Shown here in pieces: positions 19,858 to 28,499 of a DNA stretch of 60,430 bases. Source of the stretch: Deltaproteobacteria bacterium (GTDB lineage: Bacteria; Desulfobacterota; Desulfuromonadia; Geobacterales; Pseudopelobacteraceae). Location of the stretch: positions 1-60,430 of the forward strand of contig JAJXYO010000001.1 in the NCBI GenBank assembly GCA_021780495.1, read 5' to 3'. The stretch's first letter is position 1. The number at the start of each line of letters is the position of its first letter. Below the pieces are notes generated by a model. That model was not told the origin of the DNA, made no database searches, and was given only the letters and a program-made list of their open reading frames with translations. Made by a program: the position numbers and the translations under genes.

Positions 19858-20227
19858 AGAATCGGAACTGTCCATCTCCATCGTTGGCGATCGTTCCATG
19901 CGCAGCATCAACCGGGAGTACCTGGGCAAAGACCGCCCCACAAACGTGATCTCCTTCTCCCTCCAGGAAGGCGAGTATGGCGACATTTCACCCCACCTGC
20001 TGGGTGACGTCATCATCTCGGCTGACACATCGGCCCGGGAGGCCGCCCAGGGCGATATCCCCCCCTTTGAACGGCTTTGCTTTCTGCTGATGCACGGGAT
20101 ACTGCACCTGTGTGGTTATGATCACGAACGTAGCGGGGAAGACGAGGCAGCCAAGATGATCAAAAAGGAGAAAGAGCTATTCAGGATCCTGAAGAAGGAA
20201 GGGTTGTTAAACCCAGCCGGTTCATAG
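19757..20227 (+). CDS. ybeY: Endoribonuclease YbeY
   Basis: This 156-residue metalloprotein is required for 16S rRNA 3'-end maturation and ribosome quality control. The zinc site HGILHLCGYDHERSGED (HGxLHLxGYDH) is intact. The ATG at 19757 was chosen because MQILLNNRQKKHPIT matches YbeY N-termini; it lies 101 bp inside the pgpH 3' end. pgpH-ybeY adjacency is widely conserved. The next gene (dgkA) appears to start inside or right at the end of ybeY. Confidence 0.93.
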   Translation: MQILLNNRQKKHPITSRQLKRVAVRILSALGCPEESELSISIVGDRSMRSINREYLGKDRPTNVISFSLQEGEYGDISPHLLGDVIISADTSAREAAQGDIPPFERLCFLLMHGILHLCGYDHERSGEDEAAKMIKKEKELFRILKKEGLLNPAGS

Positions 20228-20283
20228 ATTCGGCCAATTGCGCGATTGAGGGCATTCTCCACGCCGCGCGCACCGAGAAACAT

Positions 20284-20913
20284 ATGCGCACCCACTTCAT
20301 CTCGGCAGCGGCGGTCTTGCTGGTGGCGCTGTTTCTTCGGTTGCCGCCGCTTGAATTTGCCCTGCTGGCGCTCTCAATCCTCTTCGTACTGTGTGCCGAA
20401 CTGATCAACACGGCGGTGGAGGCTGTGGTTGATCTGGTATCGCCGGAATTTCATCCCTTGGCAAAGATTGCCAAAGATACCGCTGCCGGCGCTGTTTTGC
20501 TGGCAGCATGCGGCGCCGGAATCACCGGCTACCTCATTCTGGCGAAGTATATCCTGCCACTATACGGAAAGGTGCTGCACATGCCGGGAACACAATCCGA
20601 CCTGGGAACCGTGGTTTCAATCCTGATCGTCACCATCGTCGTCATCATGATCAAGAGCCTGAGCAACAAAGGCACCCCCCTTCACGGGGGGATTCCCAGC
20701 GGTCACGCCGCGGTGGCCTTTTCCATTGCTACGGCGGTTTCGCTCAACACGGGCGATCCGCTCATCTCGTTGCTCAGCTTCGCGCTGGCGACCATGGTAA
20801 GCCACTCGCGACTGATCATGAGAATCCATACCATGCGTGAGGTTATCGTGGGCTCACTGGTCGGAGCCGGCATCACCATCCTTGTCCTGTTGGCGTTCAA
20901 GCACCTGACATAG
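20284..20913 (+). CDS. Diacylglycerol/undecaprenol kinase (DgkA) fused to PAP2-like phosphatase
   Basis: The N-terminal half is DgkA (LFVLCAELINTAVEAVVDLV, with AKDTAAGAVLL). The C-terminal half has PAP2-like motifs (GIPSGHAAVAF, and SHSRLIMRIHT), so one protein may both phosphorylate and dephosphorylate lipids at the inner membrane. The coordinate given is the first ATG, but conserved DgkA residues continue in frame upstream: from 20215 the frame reads SRFIDSANCAIEGILHAART then EKH, including the metal-binding glutamate. True coding therefore begins upstream, overlapping ybeY. The best candidate is an ATT at 20179 with AAGGAG 8 nt before it. Confidence 0.85.
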   Translation: MRTHFISAAAVLLVALFLRLPPLEFALLALSILFVLCAELINTAVEAVVDLVSPEFHPLAKIAKDTAAGAVLLAACGAGITGYLILAKYILPLYGKVLHMPGTQSDLGTVVSILIVTIVVIMIKSLSNKGTPLHGGIPSGHAAVAFSIATAVSLNTGDPLISLLSFALATMVSHSRLIMRIHTMREVIVGSLVGAGITILVLLAFKHLT

Positions 20914-20971
20914 CATCGGCCGGCCGTCAGCGCTGTTATTTTGCTGTTTATCATTACGGAGGGTACCGACA

Positions 20972-21829
20972 TTGGAAGAAGGCGGCAGTAGAAAGTCCGG
21001 ATTTTTAGAACTGGTCAGCCGGCTCGTGACCGGACGGAAAAAAATTACCGCAGAGGAAATCCACGATTTTATCGAAGCCAGCGAGGAAGAAGGCTTAGTC
21101 AACGAAGAAGAAAGCGAAATGATCCGATCGATCTTTTCGCTCGGCACGACAGTGGTTCGCGAGATCATGGTTCCACGCACCGATATGGCTTGCGTATCCG
21201 TGGAAGCAACCATCCGCGAGGTTCTGGAGACCATCATCTCCTGCGGCCACTCCCGCATTCCGGTGTATGAACACAGCATCGACAACATCATCGGTCTGCT
21301 CTACGCCAAAGATCTGCTTAAATGCTGGGGTGAACAGGAAGAGCATGTCCAGGTGCGGGCTACCATGCGCACGCCCTACTTCATCCCCGAAACCAAGAAT
21401 CTGGAACAGCTCCTGCAAGAGTTCAAACGCAAGCGGGTCCACCTGGCGATCGTGATTGATGAATACGGCGGCACCTCCGGCCTGATCACCATCGAAGATC
21501 TGCTGGAGCAGATCGTCGGCGATATCCAGGATGAATACGATCTCGAAGAGGTCCTGTTTACGGTCAACAGCGATGGCTCCATCAGCGCCGATGCACGCAT
21601 GCCGGTCGAGGAGCTGGAGGAATATTTTTCCATCCAGATCGAGAGGGATAAATTCGATTCCGTCGGCGGCCTGATTTTCCACCTGACCGGCAAGATCCCC
21701 ACGACCGGAGACATCGTAGCAGGCAACGGGCTTAAACTGACCATTATCGATGCCGACGAGCGCAAGATAAAACGGGTACAAATCGACCGGATCAGTGTCA
21801 ACGGCCACGACCGGCAGGATCACGAATGA
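20972..21829 (+). CDS. HlyC/CorC family CBS-domain protein
   Basis: The 285-residue protein has a short N-terminal helix region, two CBS domains (IMVPRTDMACVSVEATI, and VIDEYGGTSGLITIEDLLEQ) and a C-terminal CorC_HlyC transporter-associated domain (DKFDSVGGLIFHLTGKIP). Soluble members of this family (CorC/YbeX) act in Mg2+/Co2+ resistance and ribosome metabolism and lie between ybeY and lnt in many Gram-negatives, exactly as here. The start is TTG, fixed by the strong ribosome site GGAGGG at 20958. It overlaps lnt by 4 bp. Confidence 0.92.
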   Translation: MEEGGSRKSGFLELVSRLVTGRKKITAEEIHDFIEASEEEGLVNEEESEMIRSIFSLGTTVVREIMVPRTDMACVSVEATIREVLETIISCGHSRIPVYEHSIDNIIGLLYAKDLLKCWGEQEEHVQVRATMRTPYFIPETKNLEQLLQEFKRKRVHLAIVIDEYGGTSGLITIEDLLEQIVGDIQDEYDLEEVLFTVNSDGSISADARMPVEELEEYFSIQIERDKFDSVGGLIFHLTGKIPTTGDIVAGNGLKLTIIDADERKIKRVQIDRISVNGHDRQDHE

Positions 21830-23385
21830 CCGCTCGTCTGTTGCCGGTGCGACTCTCCACCCTGTTCGACCGAGGCGGCCTGCTGGCCATAACCTCCGGC
21901 GTGCTGATTGCACTTTCGTTCCCGAACTGCGGCCTCTCGTTTCTGGCGTGGATCGCACTCATTCCGCTTTTGATAGCGCTTGAGGGCACTACGCTCCGGA
22001 CAGCATTCCGCCTCGGCTTCACCTGCGGGCTGTGCGCCTACGCCGGCATCCTGTACTGGATCAATATTGTCATAACCGAATACGGGCACCTGCCATGGGC
22101 AGTCAGCATCATGCTCTACCTGATCCTGGTGGCCTGGCTGGCCCTGTTCTACGCATTTACCATACTCGTGACACGCGCTGCGGAGCAGGTCGGGATCAAA
22201 ACCGCTTTCAGCCTGCCGGTCACCTGGGTTGCCGCTGATCTGCTGCGCTCATTTCTGATGACCGGTGTTCCGTGGGCCATGCTGGGGCACTCCCAGTATC
22301 GAATCCTACCGCTGATCCAGATCGCCGACGTCTGCGGCGTCTTCGGGATTACCCTGCTGATCGTGCTGGCCAATGTGGTCATCTACCGCGCCATTCGGGC
22401 CACCACTGGCGCCGGAGTGCCCTATCCGGTTAAAAGTGCCCTGGTTCTGCTGCTGCTTTTCATTGCAACGCTCTTCTACGGTTTCAGTCGATTGAACGAT
22501 GAAACAGCAACAAAGGCCAAGCCGCTCCGTATCGCTGTGGTGCAGGGCAACATTCCCCAGGATGTCAAATGGAGTCCGGCCTTTCAAGACACGACCATGA
22601 ACATCTACGAACGGTTGACACGGGAAGCGGTCAAAAGCGGTGTAGACCTGGTCGTATGGCCGGAGAGTGCCGTTCCGTTCTTTTTTCAGGATGAGCCCCG
22701 GCAGGCCGCCCGTATTACCGGATTGGCACGGGAACTGTCGATCAGCATGATCGTCGGCAGCCCGGCCCACGAACTGCGCAACGGCAAGCTGGTGTTTCTG
22801 AACAGTGCCTTTATGATCTCGCCCGCCGGTAACGTCACCGGCAGAAGCGACAAGCTCCATCTGGTTCCTTACGGAGAATATGTGCCACTGGACCGTTTTT
22901 TTCCGTTTATCAGCAAACTCGTGGTCGGCATCGGCGACTTCTCCCCCGGCCGACAGGCGGTTCCCCTTGTCGCCGGCCAGACGAAGATCGGCACCCTGAT
23001 CTGTGCCGAGGCCGTCTTTCCGGAGATCGCGCGGGCCTATGTCAACAACGGCGCCCGCATCCTGGCAAATATCACCAACGACGCCTGGTTCGGCAGATCT
23101 GCGGCTCCCTATCAACACCTGGCCATTGCAGCCTTTCGGACCGTGGAGACCCGCACGCCCATGGTGCGCGCCGCCAACACGGGTGTAAGCGCCATCATCG
23201 ATCAGCATGGCCATATCAGCTCCATGACCGGCCTTTTTACCGAAGGGTTCCGTATCGGAGAGGTCAGCCCCGGCAGCGGCGACTCGATTTATCTGAGAAT
23301 CGGCGATCTCCTGGCCTGGCTGTGTGTTGCTCTGACGGCAGTCATTGCAGTCCTGACCTGGGCCCGCCGCAGACGCTTGCCGTAA
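21826..23385 (+). CDS. lnt: Apolipoprotein N-acyltransferase
   Basis: This 519-residue inner-membrane enzyme adds the third acyl chain to the N-terminal cysteine of lipoproteins. About six N-terminal membrane segments precede a nitrilase domain with the catalytic glutamate in VVWPESAVPFFF, lysine in RSDKLHLVPYGEYVPL and cysteine in GTLICAEAVFPE. A last membrane segment closes the protein. Length fits the family (about 500-520). The ATG overlaps the corC stop (ATGA). Confidence 0.95.
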   Translation: MTARLLPVRLSTLFDRGGLLAITSGVLIALSFPNCGLSFLAWIALIPLLIALEGTTLRTAFRLGFTCGLCAYAGILYWINIVITEYGHLPWAVSIMLYLILVAWLALFYAFTILVTRAAEQVGIKTAFSLPVTWVAADLLRSFLMTGVPWAMLGHSQYRILPLIQIADVCGVFGITLLIVLANVVIYRAIRATTGAGVPYPVKSALVLLLLFIATLFYGFSRLNDETATKAKPLRIAVVQGNIPQDVKWSPAFQDTTMNIYERLTREAVKSGVDLVVWPESAVPFFFQDEPRQAARITGLARELSISMIVGSPAHELRNGKLVFLNSAFMISPAGNVTGRSDKLHLVPYGEYVPLDRFFPFISKLVVGIGDFSPGRQAVPLVAGQTKIGTLICAEAVFPEIARAYVNNGARILANITNDAWFGRSAAPYQHLAIAAFRTVETRTPMVRAANTGVSAIIDQHGHISSMTGLFTEGFRIGEVSPGSGDSIYLRIGDLLAWLCVALTAVIAVLTWARRRRLP

Positions 23386-23416
23386 ATCTTAATCTAACAC
23401 AACCAAGGAGTTACGC

Positions 23417-24536
23417 ATGTACCGTGAAGAAATTGCCCGCCTGAACGACTACGAAGGACGCATTGCCAAACTTCGGGGGTCTCTTTGACGTAGAAACCAA
23501 GCGCGAGTCGATCCAGGAGATCGAGTCGATCATGGCAGTGCCCGGCTTCTGGGACGACGCCGCCAAATCCCAGCATATCATCAAAGAACGCACGACCCTG
23601 GAAAAGACCGTCCAGCTATGGGACGGGCTCAACCGCCAGGCCGAGGATGTGCGTGTCATGATCGAGCTGGGCGCGGAAGCTGGGGACGAAGAGACCCTGG
23701 CCGAGGTTGCCCAGATGAACAACCGTCTGCAGCAAGGGATCGAAGCAGCCGAGTTCCAGCGCATGTTGTCCGGCCCCCACGACCGCAATTCCTGCTTTAT
23801 CACCATAAATCCGGGAGCTGGCGGCACCGAGTCCCAGGACTGGGCCGAGATGATTCTGCGCATGTATCTGCGTTACTGTGAGAAAAAGGGGTGGAAAACC
23901 ACGATCACAGAATTTCAGGCCGGAGATGAAGCCGGGCTCAAGTCAGCGACCTTCAATGTCAGCGGAGAATACGCCTACGGCTACCTCAAGGCGGAAGCCG
24001 GGATTCACCGCCTGGTGCGCATCTCGCCCTTTGACAGCAACGCCCGCCGCCATACCTCTTTTGCCTCGATGTACGCCTTTCCCGAGATCGAGGAAGAGGA
24101 TATCGATATCAAGATCAGCGATACCGATCTGAAGGTGGATACCTTCCGCTCCGGCGGCGCCGGCGGACAGCACGTCAACACCACCGACTCGGCCGTCCGC
24201 ATTACCCATATCCCGTCCGGCATCATCGTCGCCTGCCAGTCAGAACGCAGCCAGATTTCAAACCGTGGCACCGCCATGAAGGTGCTGCGGGCCAAGCTCT
24301 ATGAACGCGAGGTCGAAGAGCGCAAAGACAAGGCCGCCGGGATTGCCGCCGAAAAGAAGGAGATCGGCTGGGGCAGCCAGATCCGCTCCTATGTCCTGCA
24401 CCCTTACAAGATGGTGAAAGATCTGCGGACCGGCGTTGAGTCCGGCAACCCGGATGCCGTTCTGGATGGCAACCTGGACGATTTCGTGGTGGCATATCTG
24501 ATGGGGGTCAGGCGTAATGTCGGAGATGTTGAATAG
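23417..24536 (+). CDS. prfB: Peptide chain release factor 2, with programmed +1 frameshift
   Basis: RF2 reads UAA and UGA. The first frame starts at ATG 23417 (MYREEIARLNDYEG) and reaches an in-frame TGA at 23486-23488. The rest continues in the +1 frame from 23487 (DVETKRES...) to the TAG at 24536, so the gene is a join of 23417-23485 and 23487-24536. The RF2 tripeptide SPF (RISPFDSNARRHTSF) and the GGQ hydrolysis motif (AGGQHVNTTDSAVR) are intact. Low RF2 lets ribosomes shift and make more RF2. Confidence 0.97.
23473..23489 (+). promoter_or_regulatory. RF2 autoregulatory frameshift site
   Basis: The sequence CGGGGGTCTCTTTGAC has an internal Shine-Dalgarno-like CGGGGG, then CTT followed by the stop TGA and a C, the classic context for +1 slippage on CTT-T in prfB. 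Confidence 0.95.
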
Positions 24537-24588
24537 CCTCAAATTGTTCTTTACTCAATCCACACCTTTTAGGATACTATCAGCCACC

Positions 24589-25425
24589 ATGAAACGTTAC
24601 TTTTTCGTCATATCCCTGTTGATTCTTATCGCTCTCCCGGCCCTGGCCGCCACGACTCACGGTATCAGCCGCATGGGCTTTGCCATCCAGATGGGCGCCT
24701 TCTCTGACATTAAAAATGCGGAACGCTTTACCAACCGGCTTCAAACCAAGGGGCTGGATGCCTTCTACTTCCGCAAGGACAACGGCCTGTACGCCGTACG
24801 CTTCGGCAACTACCCCAGCAAGGCCAAGGCGCTGGCTATTGCAAAGCGACTGGTAGCAGATCGGCTGATCAGCGCCTATTATATCGCCCCCCCCCATGAG
24901 ATCGTCTTCTCCAGGCCGCAGGGACCAGGCTGGCAGAAAGCGCCGCCCGAGGAGATCAAGGCGCCACCGGGGGTGAAACACACCGTCAAGGTCAAGCCTC
25001 CGGCAGTTGATGAAAAACCCCTGTCGAGAGCGCACGCCAGGAATGACAAGGATATGGGCGCCATCGCCGCCCGTACGGCCGAGCGCTTTGTGGGTATCCC
25101 GTATCGTTGGGGCGGGGAGAACGTGGTCGACGGCATGGATTGCAGCGGCTTTGTGCGGGCGGTCTACAATCTGTGCGGCCTGAGCATCCCCCGCACATCG
25201 CGCGACCAGTTCAAGACCGGTGACCCGATCGCCAGAGAAGACCTGCGGGATGGCGACCTGGTCTTTTTTGGCAGCTCGGAAAACGCCATCAACCATGTCG
25301 GTATCTACGTTGGCGGCAACCGCTTTGTCCACGCTCCCAAGCGGGGCGAGGAGATCCGCGCCAGCTCCATCGATGACAGCTATTTCGATAAACGCTTTAT
25401 CGGCGGGCGACGTTATTTCCAATAA
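24589..25425 (+). CDS. Secreted SPOR plus NlpC/P60 cell-wall hydrolase
   Basis: The 278-residue protein has a signal peptide (MKRYFFVISLLILIALPALA), a SPOR domain that binds denuded peptidoglycan (AIQMGAFSDIKNAERFTNRL), a proline-rich linker and a C-terminal NlpC/P60 endopeptidase. In the peptidase the catalytic cysteine is in DGMDCSGFVRAVY and the histidine in INHVGIYVGG. The start is the ATG at 24589, which alone gives a clean signal peptide. The domain pairing suggests cleavage of peptide cross-links at the division septum. Confidence 0.9.
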   Translation: MKRYFFVISLLILIALPALAATTHGISRMGFAIQMGAFSDIKNAERFTNRLQTKGLDAFYFRKDNGLYAVRFGNYPSKAKALAIAKRLVADRLISAYYIAPPHEIVFSRPQGPGWQKAPPEEIKAPPGVKHTVKVKPPAVDEKPLSRAHARNDKDMGAIAARTAERFVGIPYRWGGENVVDGMDCSGFVRAVYNLCGLSIPRTSRDQFKTGDPIAREDLRDGDLVFFGSSENAINHVGIYVGGNRFVHAPKRGEEIRASSIDDSYFDKRFIGGRRYFQ

Positions 25426-25433
25426 ATTTTTTC

Positions 25434-25521
25434 TTCCCCCTTTGACAAAGGGGGATTGAGGGGGATTTGCCTGTGTTGATGCAGACCAAATCCCCCCCGC
25501 CCCCCTTTATTAAAGGGGGGT
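25434..25521. repeat. G-tract intergenic palindrome
   Basis: The left half, CCCCCTTTGACAAAGGGGG, followed by ATTGAGGGGGATTTG, is mirrored by CAAATCCCCCCC and CCCCCCTTTATTAAAGGGGGG on the right. Two hairpins nest in a larger imperfect inverted repeat. The layout resembles a repeated extragenic palindrome; it may also terminate the upstream gene. Confidence 0.6.
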
Positions 25522-25541
25522 AAACAAAGGAGATATTAACC

Positions 25542-26783
25542 ATGGCAATCATCAGACCATTTTGCGCTCTCCGTCCCCCCATCCATCTGGCAGCACGTGT
25601 GGCATCCCTCCCCTATGATGTCATGGACGTGGAAGAAGCCCGCCAGATGGCCGCCGGAAACGCGGACAGCTTTCTGCACGTCTCGCGCCCGGAGATCGAC
25701 CTGCCGCCGGCTGTAGATCCTCACGCCGATGAAGTCCACGAGCGCGGCAGACAGAACCTCGACAGTTTCCAGGCAACCCGCGTGCTGAACAGAGACGTAA
25801 GCCCGTTTTATTACATCTACCGCCAGCGCATGGGCGATATCGTACAGACCGGTCTGGTGGCCTGCGCCTCCGTCGACGATTACCAGAGCGGGGTTATCAA
25901 AAAGCATGAACATACCCGGGCCGACAAGGAAGAGGATCGCGTCAAACATATCGATCAGCTGGACGCCAACGATGAACCGGTCTTCTACATCTTCCGCAGC
26001 CAACCGCAGGTTGAGGCCATTCTGGCCAGCGTCATCAACGAGCGCCCCGAGTACGATTTCAAAACCGTTGACGGTGTTTCCCACTCGCTGTGGGTACTGG
26101 CCGATGCAGAACTGATCGGCACCCTGACGGAGTTATTCGCCCGGATCCCGCGCCTGTATGTGGCCGATGGACACCATCGCAGCGCCGCCGCCGCCAGGGT
26201 GCGGGATCTACGCAAGGCCGCCAACCCCGGTCATAGCGGCGATGAGGAATACAATTTCTTCCTGACCGTCATCTTCCCCGAAAGCCAGCTCAACATCATG
26301 CCCTACAACCGGGCGGTCCGGGACCTAAACGGCAAATCCGCGTCTGAGTTCATCCATCAGGTCCGGGAAATATTCGAGGTAACCCCCTCTCCTGCCCCGG
26401 TCCTCCCGGCCGAGCGACATCACTTCGGCATGTATCTGGACGGCAGCTGGTACCAGCTGCATGCCCGCCAGTCGCTTGTCAATGAGAAGGATACGGTTGA
26501 CCGGCTGGATGTCTCGATCCTGCAGAACAACCTGCTGGACCCGCTGCTCGGCATCCACAACCCCCGCACCGACAAGCGCATCCACTTTGTCGGCGGTATC
26601 CGCGGCAACGACGAACTGGTCAAGCTGGTCGATTCCGGCGAGTATGCCGTAGCCTTTGCCCTGCACCCGACCTCGATCCGCGAACTGATCGAACTGGCCG
26701 ATCAGGACCAGATCATGCCGCCCAAATCAACCTGGTTCGAACCCAAACTGCGCAGCGGACTGTTCGTGCACCTGCTGAGCTAG
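25542..26783 (+). CDS. DUF1015 family protein
   Basis: The 413-residue protein starts MAIIRPFCALRP and has the DUF1015 hallmarks PYDVMDVEEAR, VADGHHRSAAAARVR and YRQRMG. Family members are cytosolic proteins of unknown function, often annotated as HTH or HPr-Ser kinase-like without proof, and common near serA/serC in anaerobes. A ribosome site, AAGGAGAT, precedes the ATG. A bidirectional terminator separates it from ylqF. Confidence 0.88.
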   Translation: MAIIRPFCALRPPIHLAARVASLPYDVMDVEEARQMAAGNADSFLHVSRPEIDLPPAVDPHADEVHERGRQNLDSFQATRVLNRDVSPFYYIYRQRMGDIVQTGLVACASVDDYQSGVIKKHEHTRADKEEDRVKHIDQLDANDEPVFYIFRSQPQVEAILASVINERPEYDFKTVDGVSHSLWVLADAELIGTLTELFARIPRLYVADGHHRSAAAARVRDLRKAANPGHSGDEEYNFFLTVIFPESQLNIMPYNRAVRDLNGKSASEFIHQVREIFEVTPSPAPVLPAERHHFGMYLDGSWYQLHARQSLVNEKDTVDRLDVSILQNNLLDPLLGIHNPRTDKRIHFVGGIRGNDELVKLVDSGEYAVAFALHPTSIRELIELADQDQIMPPKSTWFEPKLRSGLFVHLLS

Positions 26784-26806
26784 GTTTCTTCATGCACAAT
26801 GCTACG

Positions 26807-26845
26807 CCAAACGCCCCGCCTTCCTGATGGAAGCGGGGCGTTTGG
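26807..26845. terminator. Bidirectional terminator between convergent genes
   Basis: A perfect 13 bp stem, CCAAACGCCCCGC / GCGGGGCGTTTGG, has a 13 nt loop and lies between the convergent DUF1015 and ylqF genes. No long T-run is present on either side. Confidence 0.75.
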
Positions 26846-26874
26846 TTTGGGCAGGTTCTAACAGAGAACCCCTA

Positions 26875-27759
26875 CTATTCTATAACGGCCTCAGCTGCAT
26901 CCTCAACAGCGACCATCGGTTCCACGACCGGCGCAACAGGTTCCTCAAAACTGACCCGCCCCAGCTTACCCGCCCGCAACTCCCGCAGGAAGGCCTCGGC
27001 GGCCCGGTGCAGATCAACCGCACCGCCTGAGATCAGACACCCCAGACAACGGCCGATGGCCTCAACCAGCTCGGTGGGATTGTCGGGCAGCGTTTCCAGT
27101 TTATAGCGTTTTTTGAGCATCTCGGGATAGCGCTGCATCATGAACTCACCGGCAAAGAACCCCACCGTGGTGTAATCGAGGGCGTTGGCCCCGATGGCGC
27201 CGCTGGTTGCCAGCCGGTAGGCGCCGTCCTGATCGCTCATATCAGGCCACAACACCCCCGGGGTGTCGGAAAGGACCACGCCGTTACGCAGATCGATCTG
27301 CTGGGTACAGGTGGTAATCGCCGGTTTGTCGCCGACCTTGGCCATGCTCCGGCCTGCCAGGGTATTGATCAGGGTGGATTTGCCCACATTGGGGATGCCG
27401 ACCACCATGACGCGCACGGGAAAACCGGGCTTGCCCCGTTTCGGCGCCAGGAGCTGGCAGAGCTTGATCAGCTGCTTGGTCTCGGCATGTTGCTTGGCCG
27501 ACATCGGCAAGGCGCGGATGCCGGCCTGCCGTTCGAAATGGCGCACCCAGGCCTTGGTGGCGGCGGGATCGGCCAGATCATGCTTGTTGAGCACCTTGAT
27601 CCAGGGCTTGGTGCGCCGCAGGTTCTCCAGCTGATGATTGGAGCTGGACAGGGGCAAACGCGCGTCGAGCACCTCGATGACCACGTCGACCCGCTTGATC
27701 AGATCTGCAATCTGTTCCAGGGCCTTGCCCATGTGTCCGGGATACCATTTGATCGTCAT
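26875..27759 (-). CDS. ylqF: Circularly permuted ribosome-assembly GTPase
   Basis: The 294-residue protein has the permuted order of the YlqF/RbgA family: G4 KVLNKHDLAD comes first, then G1 GIPNVGKSTLI and G3 SDTPGVLWPD. The N-terminus WYPGHMGKAL is diagnostic. It acts in late 50S subunit assembly. It is transcribed alone on the minus strand. Confidence 0.95.
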   Translation of the reverse strand: MTIKWYPGHMGKALEQIADLIKRVDVVIEVLDARLPLSSSNHQLENLRRTKPWIKVLNKHDLADPAATKAWVRHFERQAGIRALPMSAKQHAETKQLIKLCQLLAPKRGKPGFPVRVMVVGIPNVGKSTLINTLAGRSMAKVGDKPAITTCTQQIDLRNGVVLSDTPGVLWPDMSDQDGAYRLATSGAIGANALDYTTVGFFAGEFMMQRYPEMLKKRYKLETLPDNPTELVEAIGRCLGCLISGGAVDLHRAAEAFLRELRAGKLGRVSFEEPVAPVVEPMVAVEDAAEAVIE

Positions 27760-27916
27760 AACGGTTTCTTCCTCTGTATAAATTCAGCGTTGCGGCGGTA
27801 TTGCTAACTGTACCACAGACTGGAGCCGTGCAGGAGTTTTTTGCATACAGTTGAGTATCTGTGAATCGAAGGTATAGTACTGCTATGCCGTAACCACCAC
27901 TGCCGGGAGGTGTAAC

Positions 27917-28462
27917 ATGACAACCGCCACGTCGTTAGCAGGATGCTTGTTGAGTTGTGCCCTGATCACAGGCTGCGCTTCGACACTCCCCCCTCAGACT
28001 ATTGTGAACAGCGGATATAACCTGGAGGGGATTAAAACGGTATCCGTCAGCACACACTGTCCCAATCCAAAACTGGAAAATATTGAGGCTTCATTTGTAC
28101 CCGACTTTTGCCAGATGCTTGGAAGCAGCGCAAAACTGGCCATCAAGTCCAGGAATCCAACCTGGCAGCTCAACGATACCAATACAGACGCACAGATTGA
28201 TATCCAGCTGGAAGAACTCTATGGCGGAAGTGCACAGGCCCGTTTCTGGGTCGGCTTTGGAGCAGGGAAGACCGCCATTACGGTGTACGTCAAGGTCAAA
28301 AAGGATAACGCGGTACTTGCGGAAGGGCGCCTGACAGAAACAAGTACCATGCCGAACCTGAACACCGGTAATTGGTCAAACGAAGAATTACTTGCACAGG
28401 ACGCTCCACTCATAAGCCGTAAAATAGCCGATTTCATAGCAGACCCGGACAGTTTTAAATAA
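27917..28462 (+). CDS. Putative lipoprotein, DUF4410-like
   Basis: The 181-residue protein has a signal sequence ending in the lipobox LITGC near residue 20, so it is predicted to be a membrane-anchored lipoprotein. The mature part has GYNLEGIKTVSVSTHCPNPK and an alternating beta pattern (TAITVYVKVKKDNAVLAEG), consistent with the DUF4410 group. Its role is unknown. GGGAGGTG precedes the ATG. It stands 37 bp before the Sir2 gene and may share its transcript. Confidence 0.7.
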   Translation: MTTATSLAGCLLSCALITGCASTLPPQTIVNSGYNLEGIKTVSVSTHCPNPKLENIEASFVPDFCQMLGSSAKLAIKSRNPTWQLNDTNTDAQIDIQLEELYGGSAQARFWVGFGAGKTAITVYVKVKKDNAVLAEGRLTETSTMPNLNTGNWSNEELLAQDAPLISRKIADFIADPDSFK

Positions 28463-28499
28463 GACGCGGCATAACCTGAAAGCCGCAGCCTGAGGACGT

